DNA of 64,000 nt from Prosopocoilus inquinatus (taxonomy: Eukaryota; Arthropoda; Insecta; Coleoptera; Lucanidae): NCBI GenBank assembly GCA_036172665.1, contig JAYKNF010000068.1:36001-100000 (forward strand), in the 5' to 3' direction. The position numbers and the translations under genes were made by a program. This document shows positions 24,568-36,731 of the stretch, one piece after another. Position 1 is the first letter of the stretch, and the number at the start of each line of letters is the position of its first letter. Under the pieces are notes generated by a model. That model searched no databases. It was not told the origin of the DNA and worked only from the letters and a program-made list of their open reading frames with translations.

Positions 24568-26502
24568 GTGTTGTTTCGTTCAAAACTATTTCCAGCTTCT
24601 ACTGCGTCCGAGAACTTTGTATCTCTAATCAGAGTTACTGGAGTCCGTCCAAACGCCAAATAACATGATAGATGAGTAAGGATCGATTAGTTACATGACA
24701 GGAACAACGCTAATATGTGTTGTTTCGTTTAAAACTATTTCCAGCTGCTGCTGCGTCCGAAAATTTCGTATCTCACATTAGAGTTACTGGAGTCCATCGA
24801 AACGTCAAATAACATAGTAGCTAAGTAAGGATCGATTAGATACATCACAGGAACAACGCTAATACGTGTTTTTTCGTTCTAAACTATTTCCAGCTTCTGC
24901 TGCGTCCAAAAACTTTGTATCTCACATCAGAGTTACTGGAGTCCATCCAAACGTCAAATAACATGATAGATGAGTAAGGATCGATTAGATACATCACAGG
25001 AACAACGCTAATACGTGTTGTTTCGTTTAAAACTATTTCCAGCTTCTGCTGCGTCCGAAAACGTCGTATCTCACATCAGAGTTACTGGAGTGCATCGAAA
25101 CGTCAAATAACATGATAGATAAGTAAGGATCGATTAGATACAGCACAGGAACAACGCTAATACGTGTTGTTTCGTTTGAAACTATTTCTAGCTTCAGCTG
25201 CGTCCGAGAACTTCGTATCTCACATCAAAGTTACTGGAGTCCATCGAAACGCCAAATAACATGATAGATGAGTAAGGATCGATTAGATACATCACAGGAA
25301 CAACGCTAATGCGTGTTGTTTCGTTTAAAACTATTTCCAGCTTATGCTGCGTCCGAAGATTTCGTATCTCACATCAGAGATACTGGAGTACATCCAAACG
25401 TCAAATAACATGATAGATGAGTAAGGATCGATTAGATACATCACAGGAACAACGCTAATACGTGTTGTTTCGTTTAAAACTATTTCCAGCTCCTGCTGCG
25501 TCCAAAAACTTTGTATCTCACATCAGAGTTACTGGAGTCCATCCAAACGTAAAATAACATGATAGATGAGTAAGGATCGATTAGATACATCACAGGAACA
25601 TCGCTAATGCGTGTTGTTTCGTTTAAAACTATTTCCAGCTTCTGCTGCGTCCGAAAACATCGTATCTCACATCAGAGTTACTTGAGTCCATTGAAACGTC
25701 AAATAACATGTTAGATAAGTAAGGATCGATTAGATACATCACAGGAGCAACGCTAATGCGTGTTGTTTCGTTTAAAACTATTTCCAGCTTATGCTGCGTC
25801 CGAAGATATCGTATCTCACATCAGAGATACTGGAGTCCATCCAAACTTCAAATAACATGACAGATGAGTAAGGATCGATTAGATACATCACAGGAACAAC
25901 GCTAATGCGTGTTGTTTCATTTAAAACTATTTCCAGCTTCTGCTGCGTCCGAAAACGTCGTATCTCACATCAGAGCTACTGGAGTCCATCGAAACGCCAA
26001 ATAACATGATAGATGAGTAAGGATCGATTAGATACATCACAGGAACAACGCTAATACGTGTTGTTTCATTTAAAACTATTTCCAGCTTCAGCTGCGTCCG
26101 AGAACTTCGTATTTCACATCAAAGTTACTGGAGTCCATCGAAACGCCAAATAACATGATAGAAGAGTAAGGATCGATTAGATACATCACAGGAACAACGC
26201 TAATGCGTGTTGTTTCGTTTAAAACTATTTCCAGCTTCTGCTGCGTCCGAAAACGTCGTATCTCACATCAGAGCTACTGGAGTCCATCGAAACGCCAAAT
26301 AACATGATAGATGAGTAAGGATCGATTAGATACAATACAGGAACAGCGCTAATACGTGTTGTTTCGTTTAAAACTATTTCCAGCTCCTGCTGTGTCCAAA
26401 AACTGTATCTCACATCAGACTTACTGGAGTCCATCCAAACGTCAAATAACATGTTAGATAAGTAAGGATCGTTTAGATACATCACAGGAACAACGCTAAT
26501 AC
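24568..26502. repeat. 13-monomer HOR, copy 6, form A (1,935 bp)
   Basis: This is the last complete copy. The form A marker CCAAACTTCAAATAAC is near 25843. Private changes include GTCCATTGAAACG near 25686 and CGTATTTCACATC near 26108. It ends with the 147-bp unit at 26356. Confidence 0.85.
26356..26502. repeat. 147-bp length-variant monomer (10 of 10, last)
   Basis: This is the last 147-bp unit in the window. None occurs in the remaining 37 kb, so the type is confined to the 13-monomer HOR domain. Confidence 0.95.
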
Positions 26503-27992
26503 GTGTTGTTTCGTTCAAAACTATTTCCAGCTTCTACTGCGTCCGAGAACTTTGTATCTCTAATCAGAGTTACTGGAGTCCGTCCAAACGCCAAATAACA
26601 TGATAGATGAGTAAGGATCGATTAGTTACATGACAGGAACAACGCTAATATGTGTTGTTTCGTTTAAAACTATTTCCAGCTGCTGCTGCGTCCGAAAATT
26701 TCGTATCTCACATTAGAGTTACTGGAGTCCATCGAAACGTCAAATAACATAGTAGCTAAGTAAGGATCGATTAGATACATCACAGGAACAACGCTAATAC
26801 GTGTTTTTTCGTTCTAAACTATTTCCAGCTTCTGCTGCGTCCAAAAACTTTGTATCTCACATCAGAGTTACTGGAGTCCATCCAAACGTCAAATAACATG
26901 ATAGATGAGTAAGGATCGATTAGATACATCACAGGAACAACGCTAATACGCGTTGTTTCGTTTAAAACTATTTCCAGCTTCTGCTGCGTCCGAAAACGTC
27001 GTATCTCACATCAGAGTTACTGGAGTGCATCGAAACGTCAAATAACATGATAGATAAGTAAGGATCGATTAGATACAGCACAGGAACAACGCTAATACGT
27101 GTTGTTTCGTTTGAAACTATTTCTAGCTTCAGCTGCGTCCGAGAACTTCGTATCTAACATCAAAGTTACTGGAGTCCATCGAAACGCCAAATAACATGAT
27201 AGATGAGTAAGGATCGATTAGATACATCACAGGAACAACGCTAATGCGTGTTGTTTCGTTTAAAACTATTTCCAGCTTATGCTGCGTCCGAAGATTTCGT
27301 ATCTTACATCAGAGATACTGGAGTACATCCAAACGTCAAATAACATGATAGATGAGTAAGGATCGATTAGATACATCACAGGAACAACGCTAATACGTGT
27401 TGTTTCGTTTAAAACTATTTCCAGCTCCTGCTGCGTCCAAAAACTTTGTATCTCACATCAGAGTTACTGGAGTCCATCCAAACGTAAAATAACATGATAG
27501 ATGAGTAAGGATCGATTAGATACATCACAGGAACATCGCTAATGCGTGTTGTTTCGTTTAAAACTATTTCCAGCTTCTGCTGCGTCCGAAAACATCGTAT
27601 CTCACATCAGAGTTACTTGAGTCCATCGAAACGTCAAATAACATGTTAGATAAGTAAGGATCGATTAGATACATCACAGGAGCAACGCTAATGCGTGTTG
27701 TTTCGTTTAAAACTATTTCCAGCTTATGCTGCGTCCGAAGATATCGTATCTCACATCAGAGATACTGGAGTCCATCCAAACGTCAAATAACATGACAGAT
27801 GAGTAAGGATCGATTAGATACATCACAGGAACAACGCTAATGCGTGTTGTTTAGTTTAAAACTATTTCCAGCTTCTGCTGCGTCCGAAAACGTCGTATCT
27901 CACATCAGAGCTACTGGAGTCCATCGAAACGCCAAATAACATGATAGATGAGTAAGGATCGATTAGATACATCACAGGAACAACGCTAATAC
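26503..27992. repeat. Shortened HOR form B, last occurrence
   Basis: The form B marker set is present (CGTATCTAACATC near 27151, ATCTTACATCAGAG near 27300). Private changes are AATACGCGTTG near 26946 and GTTTAGTTTAAAAC near 27849. It marks the right end of the 13-monomer domain. Confidence 0.8.
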
Positions 27993-28181
27993 GTGTTGTT
28001 TCATTTAAAACTATTTCCAGCTCCTGCTGCGTCCAAAAACTTTGTATCTCACATCAGACTTACTGGAGTCCATCCAAACGTCAAATAACATGTTAGATAA
28101 GTAAGGATCGTTTAGATACATCACAGGAACAACGCTAATACGTGTTGTTTCTTTCAAAACTATTTCCAGCTTCTGCTGCGT

Positions 28182-29412
28182 CCAAAAACTTTGTATCTCA
28201 CATCAGAGTTACTGGAGTCCAACCAAACGTCAAATAACATGATAGATGAGTAAGGATCGATTAGATACATCACAGGAACAACGTTAATGCGTGTTGTTTC
28301 GTTTAAAACTATTTCCAGCTTCTGCTGCGTCCGAAAATTTCGTTTCTCACATTAGAGTTACTGGAGTCCATCGAAACGTCAAATAACATGATAGATGAGT
28401 AAGTATCGATTAGATACATCACAGGAACAACGCTAATGCGTGTTGTTTCGTTTAAAACTATTTCCAGCTTCTGCTGCGTCCGAAAACGTCGTATCTCACA
28501 TCAGAGCTACTGGAGTCCATCGAAACGCCAAATAACATGATAGATGAGTAAGGATCGATTAGATACATCACAGGAACAACGCTAGTACGTGTTGTTTAAT
28601 TTAAAACTATTTCCAGCTTCAGCTGCGTCCGAGAACTTCGTATCTCACATCAATGTTACTGGAGTCCATCGAAACGCCAAATAACATGATAGATGAGTAA
28701 GGATCGATTAGATACATCACAGGAACAACGCTAATGCGTGTTGTTTCCTTTAAAACTATTTCCAGCTACTGCTGCGTCCGAAAACGTCGTATCTCATATC
28801 AGAGCTACTGGAGTCCATCGAAACGCCAAATAACATGATAAATGAGTAAGGATCGATTAGATACATCTCAGGAACAACGCTAATACGAGTTGTTTCGTTT
28901 CAAACTATTTCCAGCTCCTGCTGCGTCCAAAAACTTTGTATCTCACATCAGACTTACTGGAGTCCATCCAAACGTCAAATAACATGTTAGATAAGTAAGG
29001 ATTGTTTAGATACATCACAGGAACAACGCTAATGCGTGTTGTTTCGTTTAAAACTATTTCCAGCTTCTGCTGCGTCCGAAAATTTCGTATCTCACATCAG
29101 AGATACTGGAGTCCATCCAAACGTCAAATAACATGATAGATGAGTAAGGATCGATTAGATACATCACAGGAACAACGCTAATACGTGTTGTTTCGTTTAA
29201 AACTATTTCTAGCTCCTGCTGCGTCCAAAAACTTCGTATCTCACATCAGAGTTACTAGAGTCCATCGAAACGTCAAATAACATGATAGATGAGTAAGGAT
29301 CGATTAGATACATCACAGGAACAACGCTAATGCGTGTTGTTTCATTTAAAACTATTTCCAGCTTCTACTGCGTCCGAAAATTTCGTTTCTCACATTAGAG
29401 TTACTGGAGTCC
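28182..29412. repeat. 16-monomer-step duplication, first copy
   Basis: It matches 30566-31796 at offset 2,384 (16 x 149). Shared rare markers are GTCCAACCAAACG, CGTTAATGCG, GCTAGTACG, TCTCATATCAGAGC, GGATTGTTTAG and CTTCTACTGCGTCCGAAAA. Private changes are GTTTAATTTAAAAC near 28594 and ACGAGTTG near 28884. Confidence 0.75.
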
Positions 29413-29702
29413 ATCGAGACGTCAAATAACATGATAGATGAGTAAGTATCGATTAGATACATCACAGGAACAACGCTAATGCGTGTTGTTTCGTTTAAAA
29501 CTATTTCCAGCTTCTGCTGCGTCCGAAAACGTCGTATCTCACATCAGAGCTACTGGAGTACATCGAAACGCCAAATAACATGATAGATGAGTAAGGATCG
29601 ATTAGATACATCACAGGAACAACGCTAATACGTGTTGTTTCCTTTAAAACTATTTCCAGCTTCAGCTGCGTCCGAGAACTTCGTATCTCACATCAAAGTT
29701 AC

Positions 29703-30565
29703 TGGAGTCCATCGAAACGCCAAATAACGTGATAGATGAGTAATGATCGATTAGATACATCACAGGAACAACGCTAATGCGTGTTGTTTCGTTTAAAACT
29801 CTTTCCAGCTTATGCTGCGTCCGAAGAGTTCGTATCTCACATCAGAGATACTGGAGTACATCCAAACGTCAAATAACATGATAGATGAGTAAGGATCGAT
29901 TAGATACATCACAGGAACAACGCTAATACGTGTTGTTTCGTTTAAAACTATTTCCAGCTCCTGCTGCGTCCAAAAACTTTGTATCTCACATCAGAGTTAC
30001 TGGAGTCCATCCAAACGTAAAATAACATGATAGATGAGTAAGGATCGATTAGATACATCACAGGAACAACGCTAATACGTGTTGTTTCGTTTAAAACTAT
30101 TTCTAGCTCCTGCTGCGTCCAAAAACTTCGTATCTCACATCAGAGTTACTAGAGTCCATCGAAACGTCAAATAACATGATAGATGAGTAAGGATCGATTA
30201 GATACATCACAGGAACAACGCTAATGCGTGTTGTTTCATTTAAAACTATTTCCAGCTTCTGCTGCGTCCGAAAACGTCGTATCTCACATCAGAGCTACTG
30301 GAGTCCATCGAAACGCCAAATAACATGATAGATGAGTAAGGATCGATTAGATACATCACAGGAACAACGCTAATACGTGTTGTTTCCTTTAAAACTATTT
30401 CCAGCTTCAGCTGCGTCCGAGAACTTCGTATCTCACATCAAAGTTACTGGAGTCCATCGAAACGCCAAATAACGTGATAGATGAGTAATGATCGATTAGA
30501 TACATCACAGGAACAACGCTAATGCGTGTTGTTTCGTTTAAAACTCTTTCCAGCTTATGCTGCGT
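29703..30565. repeat. 14-monomer-step duplication, first copy
   Basis: It matches 31789-32651 at offset 2,086 (14 x 149), including the ATAACGTGATAG, GTAATGATCG, CTCTTTCCAGC and GAAGAGTTCG markers. Confidence 0.75.
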
Positions 30566-31796
30566 CCAAAAACTTTGTATCTCACATCAGACTTACTGGA
30601 GTCCAACCAAACGTCAAATAACATGATAGATGAGTAAGGATCGATTAGATACATCACAGGAACAACGTTAATGCGTGTTGTTTCGTTTAAAACTATTTCC
30701 AGCTTCTGCTGCGTCCGAAAATTTCGTTTCTCACATTAGAGTTACTGGAGTCCATCGAAACGTCAAATAACATGATAGATGAGTAAGTATCGATTAGATA
30801 CATCACAGGAACAACGCTAATGCGTGTTGTTTCGTTTAAAACTATTTCCAGCTTCTGCTGCGTCCGAAAACGTCGTATCTCACATCAGAGCTACTGGAGT
30901 CCATCGAAACGCCAAATAACATGATAGATGAGTAAGGATCGATTAGATACATCACAGGAACAACGCTAGTACGTGTTGTTTCCTTTAAAACTATTTCCAG
31001 CTTCAGCTGCGTCCGAGAACTTCGTATCTCACATCAATGTTACTGGAGTCCATCGAAACGCCAAATAACATGATAGATGAGTAAGGATCGATTAGATACA
31101 TCACAGGAACAACGCTAATGCGTGTTGTTTCCTTTAAAACTATTTCCAGCTACTGCTGCGTCCGAAAACGTCGTATCTCATATCAGAGCTACTGGAGTCC
31201 ATCGAAACGCCAAATAACATGATAAATGAGTAAGGATCGATTAGATACATCTCAGGAACAACGCTAATACGTGTTGTTTCGTTTCAAACTATTTCCAGCT
31301 CCTGCTGCGTCCAAAAACTTTGTATCTCACATCAGACTTACTGGAGTCCATCCAAACGTCAAATAACATGTTAGATAAGTAAGGATTGTTTAGATACATC
31401 ACAGGAACAACGCTAATGCGTGTTGTTTCGTTTAAAACTATTTCCAGCTTCTGCTGCGTCCGAAAATTTCGTATCTCACATCAGAGATACTGGAGTCCAT
31501 CCAAACGTCAAATAACATGATAGATGAGTAAGGATCGATTAGATACATCACAGGAACAACGCTAATACGTGTTGTTTCGTTTAAAACTATTTCTAGCTCC
31601 TGCTGCGTCCAAAAACTTCGTATCTCACATCAGAGTTACTAGAGTCCATCGAAACGTCAAATAACATGATAGATGAGTAAGGATCGATTAGATACATCAC
31701 AGGAACAACGCTAATGCGTGTTGTTTCATTTAAAACTATTTCCAGCTTCTACTGCGTCCGAAAATTTCGTTTCTCACATTAGAGTTACTGGAGTCC
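30566..31796. repeat. 16-monomer-step duplication, second copy
   Basis: It repeats 28182-29412. Both ends fall inside hybrid monomers. At about 30566 a CTCTTTCCAGCTTATGCTGCG left half switches to an AAAAACTTTG right half. At about 31796 a CTTCTACTGCG left half switches to an ATAACGTGATAG right half. Such within-unit switches are typical exchange boundaries. Confidence 0.75.
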
Positions 31797-32651
31797 ATCG
31801 AAACGCCAAATAACGTGATAGATGAGTAATGATCGATTAGATACATCACAGGAACAACGCTAATGCGTGTTGTTTCGTTTAAAACTCTTTCCAGCTTATG
31901 CTGCGTCCGAAGAGTTCGTATCTCACATCAGAGATACTGGAGTACATCCAAACGTCAAATAACATGATAGATGAGTAAGGATCGATTAGATACATCACAG
32001 GAACAACGCTAATACGTGTTGTTTCGTTTAAAACTATTTCCAGCTCCTGCTGCGTCCAAAAACTTTGTATCTCACATCAGAGTTACTGGAGTCCATCCAA
32101 ACGTAAAATAACATGATAGATGAGTAAGGATCGATTAGATACATCACAGGAACAACGCTAATACGTGTTGTTTCGTTTAAAACTATTTCTAGCTCCTGCT
32201 GCGTCCAAAAACTTCGTATCTCACATCAGAGTTACTAGAGTCCATCGAAACGTCAAATAACATGATAGATGAGTAAGGATCGATTAGATACATCACAGGA
32301 ACAACGCCAATGCGTGTTGTTTCATTTAAAACTATTTCCAGCTTCTGCTGCGTCCGAAAACGTCGTATCTCACATCAGAGCTACTGGAGTCCATCGAAAC
32401 GCCAAATAACATGATAGATGAGTAAGGATCGATTAGATACATCACAGGAACAACGCTAATACGTGTTGTTTCCTTTAAAACTATTTCCAGCTTCAGCTGC
32501 GTCCGAGAACTTCGTATCTCACATCAAAGTTACTGGAGTCCATCGAAACGCCAAATAACGTGATAGATGAGTAATGATCGATTAGATACATCACAGGAAC
32601 AACGCTAATGCGTGTTGTTTCGTTTAAAACTCTTTCCAGCTTATGCTGCGT
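31789..32651. repeat. 14-monomer-step duplication, second copy
   Basis: It repeats 29703-30565, with the private change ACGCCAATGCG near 32305. At about 32651 it diverges into a GAAGATATCG unit. Confidence 0.75.
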
Positions 32652-34995
32652 CCGAAGATATCGTATCTCACATCAGAGATACTGGAGTCCATCCAAACTT
32701 CAAATAACATGATAGATGAATAAGGATCGATTAGATACATCACAGGAAAAACGCTAATACGTGTTGTTTCGTTTAAAACTATTTCCAGCTCCTGCTGCGT
32801 CCAAAAACTTCGTATCTCACATCAGAGTTACTAGAGTCCATCGAAACGTCAAATAACATGATAGATGAGTAAGGATCGATTAGATACATCACAGGAACAA
32901 CGCTAATGCGTGTTGTTTCATTTAAAACTATTTCCAGCTTCTGCTGCGTCCGAAAACGTCGTATCTCACATCAGAGCTACTGGAGTCCATCGAAACGCCA
33001 AATAACATGATAGATGAGTAAGGATCGATTAGATACATCACAGGAACAACGCTAATACGTGTTGTTTCATTTAAAACTATTTCCAGCTTCAGCTGCGTCC
33101 GAGAACTTCGTATCTCACATCAAAGTTACTGGAGTCCATCGAAACGCCAAATAACATGATAGAAGAGTAAGGATCGATTAGATACATCACAGGAACAATG
33201 CTAATGCGTGTTGTTTCGTTTAAAACTATTTCCAGCTTCTGCTGCGTCCGAAAACGTCGTATCTCACATCAGAGCTACTGGAGTCCATCGAAACGCCAAA
33301 TAACATGATAGATGAGTAAGGATCGATTAGATACATCACAGGAACAACGCTAATACGTGTTGTTTCGTTTAAAACTATTTCCAGCTCCTGCTGCGTCCAA
33401 AAACTTTGTATCTCACATCAGAGTTACTGGAGTCCATCCAAACGTAAAATAACATGATAGATGAGTAAGGATCGATTAGATACATCACAGGAACAACGCT
33501 AATACGTGTTGTTTCGTTTAAAACTATTTCTAGCTCCTGCTGCGTCCAAAAACTTCGTATCTCACATCAGAGTTACTAGAGTCCATCGAAACGTCAAATA
33601 ACATGATAGAAGAGTAAGGATCGATTAGATACATCACAGGAACAATGCTAATGCGTGTTGTTTCGTTTAAAACTATTTCCAGCTTCTGCTGCGTCCGAAA
33701 ACGTCGTATCTCACATCAGAGCTACTGGAGTCCATCGAAACGCCAAATAACATGATAGATGAGTAAGGATCGATTAGATACATCACAGGAACAACGCTAA
33801 TACGTGTTGTTTCATTTAAAACTATTTCCAGCTTCAGCTGCGTCCGAGAACTTCGTATCTCACATCAAAGTTACTGGAGTCCATCGAAACGCCAAATAAC
33901 ATGATAGAAGAGTAAGGATCGATTAGATACATCACAGGAACAACGCTAATGCGTGTTGTTTCGTTTAAAACTATTTCCAGCTTCTGCTGCGTCCGAAAAC
34001 GTCGTATCTCACATCAGAGCTACTGGAGTCCATCGAAACGCCAAATAACATGATAGATGAGTAAGGATCGATTAGATACATCACAGGAACAACGCTAATA
34101 CGTGTTGTTTCCTTTAAAACTATTTCCAGCTTCAGCTGCGTCCGAGAACTTCGTATCTCACATCAAAGTTACTGGAGTCCATCGAAACGCCAAATAACGT
34201 GATAGATGAGTAATGATCGATTAGATACATCACAGGAACAACGCTAATGCGTGTTGTTTCGTTTAAAACTCTTTCCAGCTTATGCTGCGTCCGAAGATTT
34301 CGTATCTCACATCAGAGATACTGGAGTACATCCAAACGTCAAATAACATGATAGATGAGTAAGGATCGATTAGATACATCACAGGAACAACGCTAATACG
34401 TGTTGTTTCGTTCAAAACTATTTCCAGCTCCTGCTGCGTCCAAAAACTTTGTATCTCACATCAGAGTTACTGGAGTCCATCCAAACGTAAAATAACATGA
34501 TAGATGAGTAAGGATCGATTAGATACATCACAGGAACATCGCTAATGCGTGTTGTTTCGTTTAAAACTATTTCCAGCTTCTGCTGCGTCCGAAAACATCG
34601 TATCTCACATCAGAGTTACTTGAGTCCATCGAAACGTCAAATAACATGTTAGATAAGTACGGATCGATTAGATACATCACAGGAACAACGCTAATGCGTG
34701 TTGTTTCGTTTAAAACTATTTCCAGCTTATGCTGCGTCCGAAGATATCGTATCTCACATCAGAGATACTGGAGTCCATCCAAACTTCAAATAACATGATA
34801 GATGAATAAGGATCGATTAGATACATCACAGGAAAAACGCTAATACGTGTTGTTTCGTTTAAAACTATTTCCAGCTCCTGCTGCGTCCAAAAACTTCGTA
34901 TCTCACATCAGAGTTACTAGAGTCCATCGAAACGTCAAATAACATGATAGATGAGTAAGGATCGATTAGATACATCACAGGAACAACGCTAATGC

Positions 34996-36731
34996 GTGTT
35001 GTTTCATTTAAAACTATTTCCAGCTTCTGCTGCGTCCGAAAACGTCGTATCTCACATCAGAGCTACTGGAGTCCATCGAAACGCCAAATAACATGATAGA
35101 TGAGTAAGGATCGATTAGATACATCACAGGAACAACGCTAATACGTGTTGTTTCATTTAAAACTATTTCCAGCTTCAGCTGCGTCCGAGAACTTCGTATC
35201 TCACATCAAAGTTACTGGAGTCCATCGAAACGCCAAATAACATGATAGAAGAGTAAGGATCGATTAGATACATCACAGGAACAATGCTAATGCGTGTTGT
35301 TTCGTTTAAAACTATTTCCAGCTCCTGCTGCGTCCAAAAACTTTTTATCTCACATCAGACTTACTGGAGTCCATCCAAACGTCAAATAACATGTTAGATA
35401 AGTAAGGATCGTTTAGATACATCACAGGAACAACGCTAATACGTGTTGTTTCGTTCAAAACTATTTCCAGCTTCTACTGCGTCCGAGAACTTTGTATCTC
35501 TCATCAGAGTTACTGGAGTCCGTCCAAACGTCAAATAACATGATAGATGAGTAAGGATCGATTAGTTACATCACAGGAACAACGCTAATATGTGTTGTTT
35601 AGTTTAAAACTATTTCCAGCTGCTGCTGCGTCCGAAAATTTCGTATCTCACATTAGAGTTACTGGAGTCCATCGAAACGTCAAATAACATAGTAGCTAAG
35701 TAAGGATCGATTAGTTACATCACAGGAACAACGCTAATATGTGTTGTTTAGTTTAGAACTATTTCCAGCTGCTGCTGCGTCCGAAAATTTCGTATCTCAC
35801 ATTAGAGTTACTGGAGTCCATCGAAACGTCAAATAACATAGTAGCTAAGTAAGGATCGATTAGTTACATCACAGGAACAACGCTAATACGTGTTGTTTCG
35901 TTTAAAACTATTTCCAGCTTCTGCTGCGTCCGAAAACGTCGTATCTCACATCAGAGTTACTGGAGTCCATCGAAACGCCAAATAACATGATAGATGAGTA
36001 AGGATCGATTAGATACATCACAGGAACAACGCTAATGCGTGTTGTTTCGTTTAAAACTATTTCCAGCTTATGCTGCGTCCGAAGATTTCGTATCTCACAT
36101 CAGAGATACTGGAGTACATCCAAACGTCAAATAACATGATAGATGAGTAAGGATCGATTAGATACATCACAGGAACAACGCTAATACGTGTTGTTTCGTT
36201 TAAAACTATTTCCAGCTCTTGCTGCGTCCAAAAACTTTGTATCTCACATCAGAGTTACTGGAGTCCATCGAAACGAAAAATAACATGATAGATGAGTAAG
36301 GATCGATTAGATACAGTACAGGAACAACGCTAATACGTGTTGTTTCGTTTAAAACTATTTCCAGCTCCTGCTGCGTCCAAAAACTTTGTATCTCACATCA
36401 GACTTACTGGAGTCCATCGAAACGTCAAATAACATGTTAGATAAGTAAGGATCGATTAGATACATCACAGGAACAACGCTAATGCGTGTTGTTTCGTTTA
36501 AAACTATTTCCAGCTTCTGCTGAGTCCGAAAACGTCGTATCTCACATCAGAGTTACTGGAGTGCATCGAAACGTCAAATAACATGATAGATAAGTAAGGA
36601 TCGATTAGATACAGCACAGGAACAAGGCTAATACGTGTTGTTTCGTTTAAAACTATTTCTAGCTTCAGCTGCGTCCGAGAACTTCGTATCTCACATCAAA
36701 GTTACTGGAGTCCATCGAAACGCCAAATAAC
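34996..36731. repeat. Left flank L of the 28-monomer HOR block (1,736 bp)
   Basis: About 11.7 monomers lead into the first 28-monomer HOR. It is repeated at 53735-55470 at offset 18,739. Distinctive markers are CAGGAACAATGC, GTTTAGTTTAGAAC (near 35748), three CATAGTAGCTAAG-type contexts in succession, CGAAAAATAAC, ACAGTACAGG, GCTGAGTCC and AACAAGGC. A private change is ACTTTTTATCTC near 35341, where the second copy has ACTTTGTATCTC. Confidence 0.85.

Larger units (their letters stand above)
27993..34995. repeat. Mosaic satellite domain with 14- and 16-monomer steps
   Basis: These 47 monomers are all exactly 149 bp. They carry variants that are rare or absent to the left: GAGTAATGATCG (29738, 30483, 31824, 32569, 34208), AAAACTCTTTCCAGC, TTTCCTTTAAAAC, GAAGAGTTCG and ATAACGTGATAG. 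Marker spacings are 745, 2,086, 2,384 and 1,639 bp, that is 5, 14, 16 and 11 monomers. This shows several overlapping duplications and no single clean HOR. CAGGAAAAACGC recurs 2,086 bp apart (32743, 34829), adding another 14-monomer pair at about 32640-33230 and 34726-35316. Confidence 0.8.
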
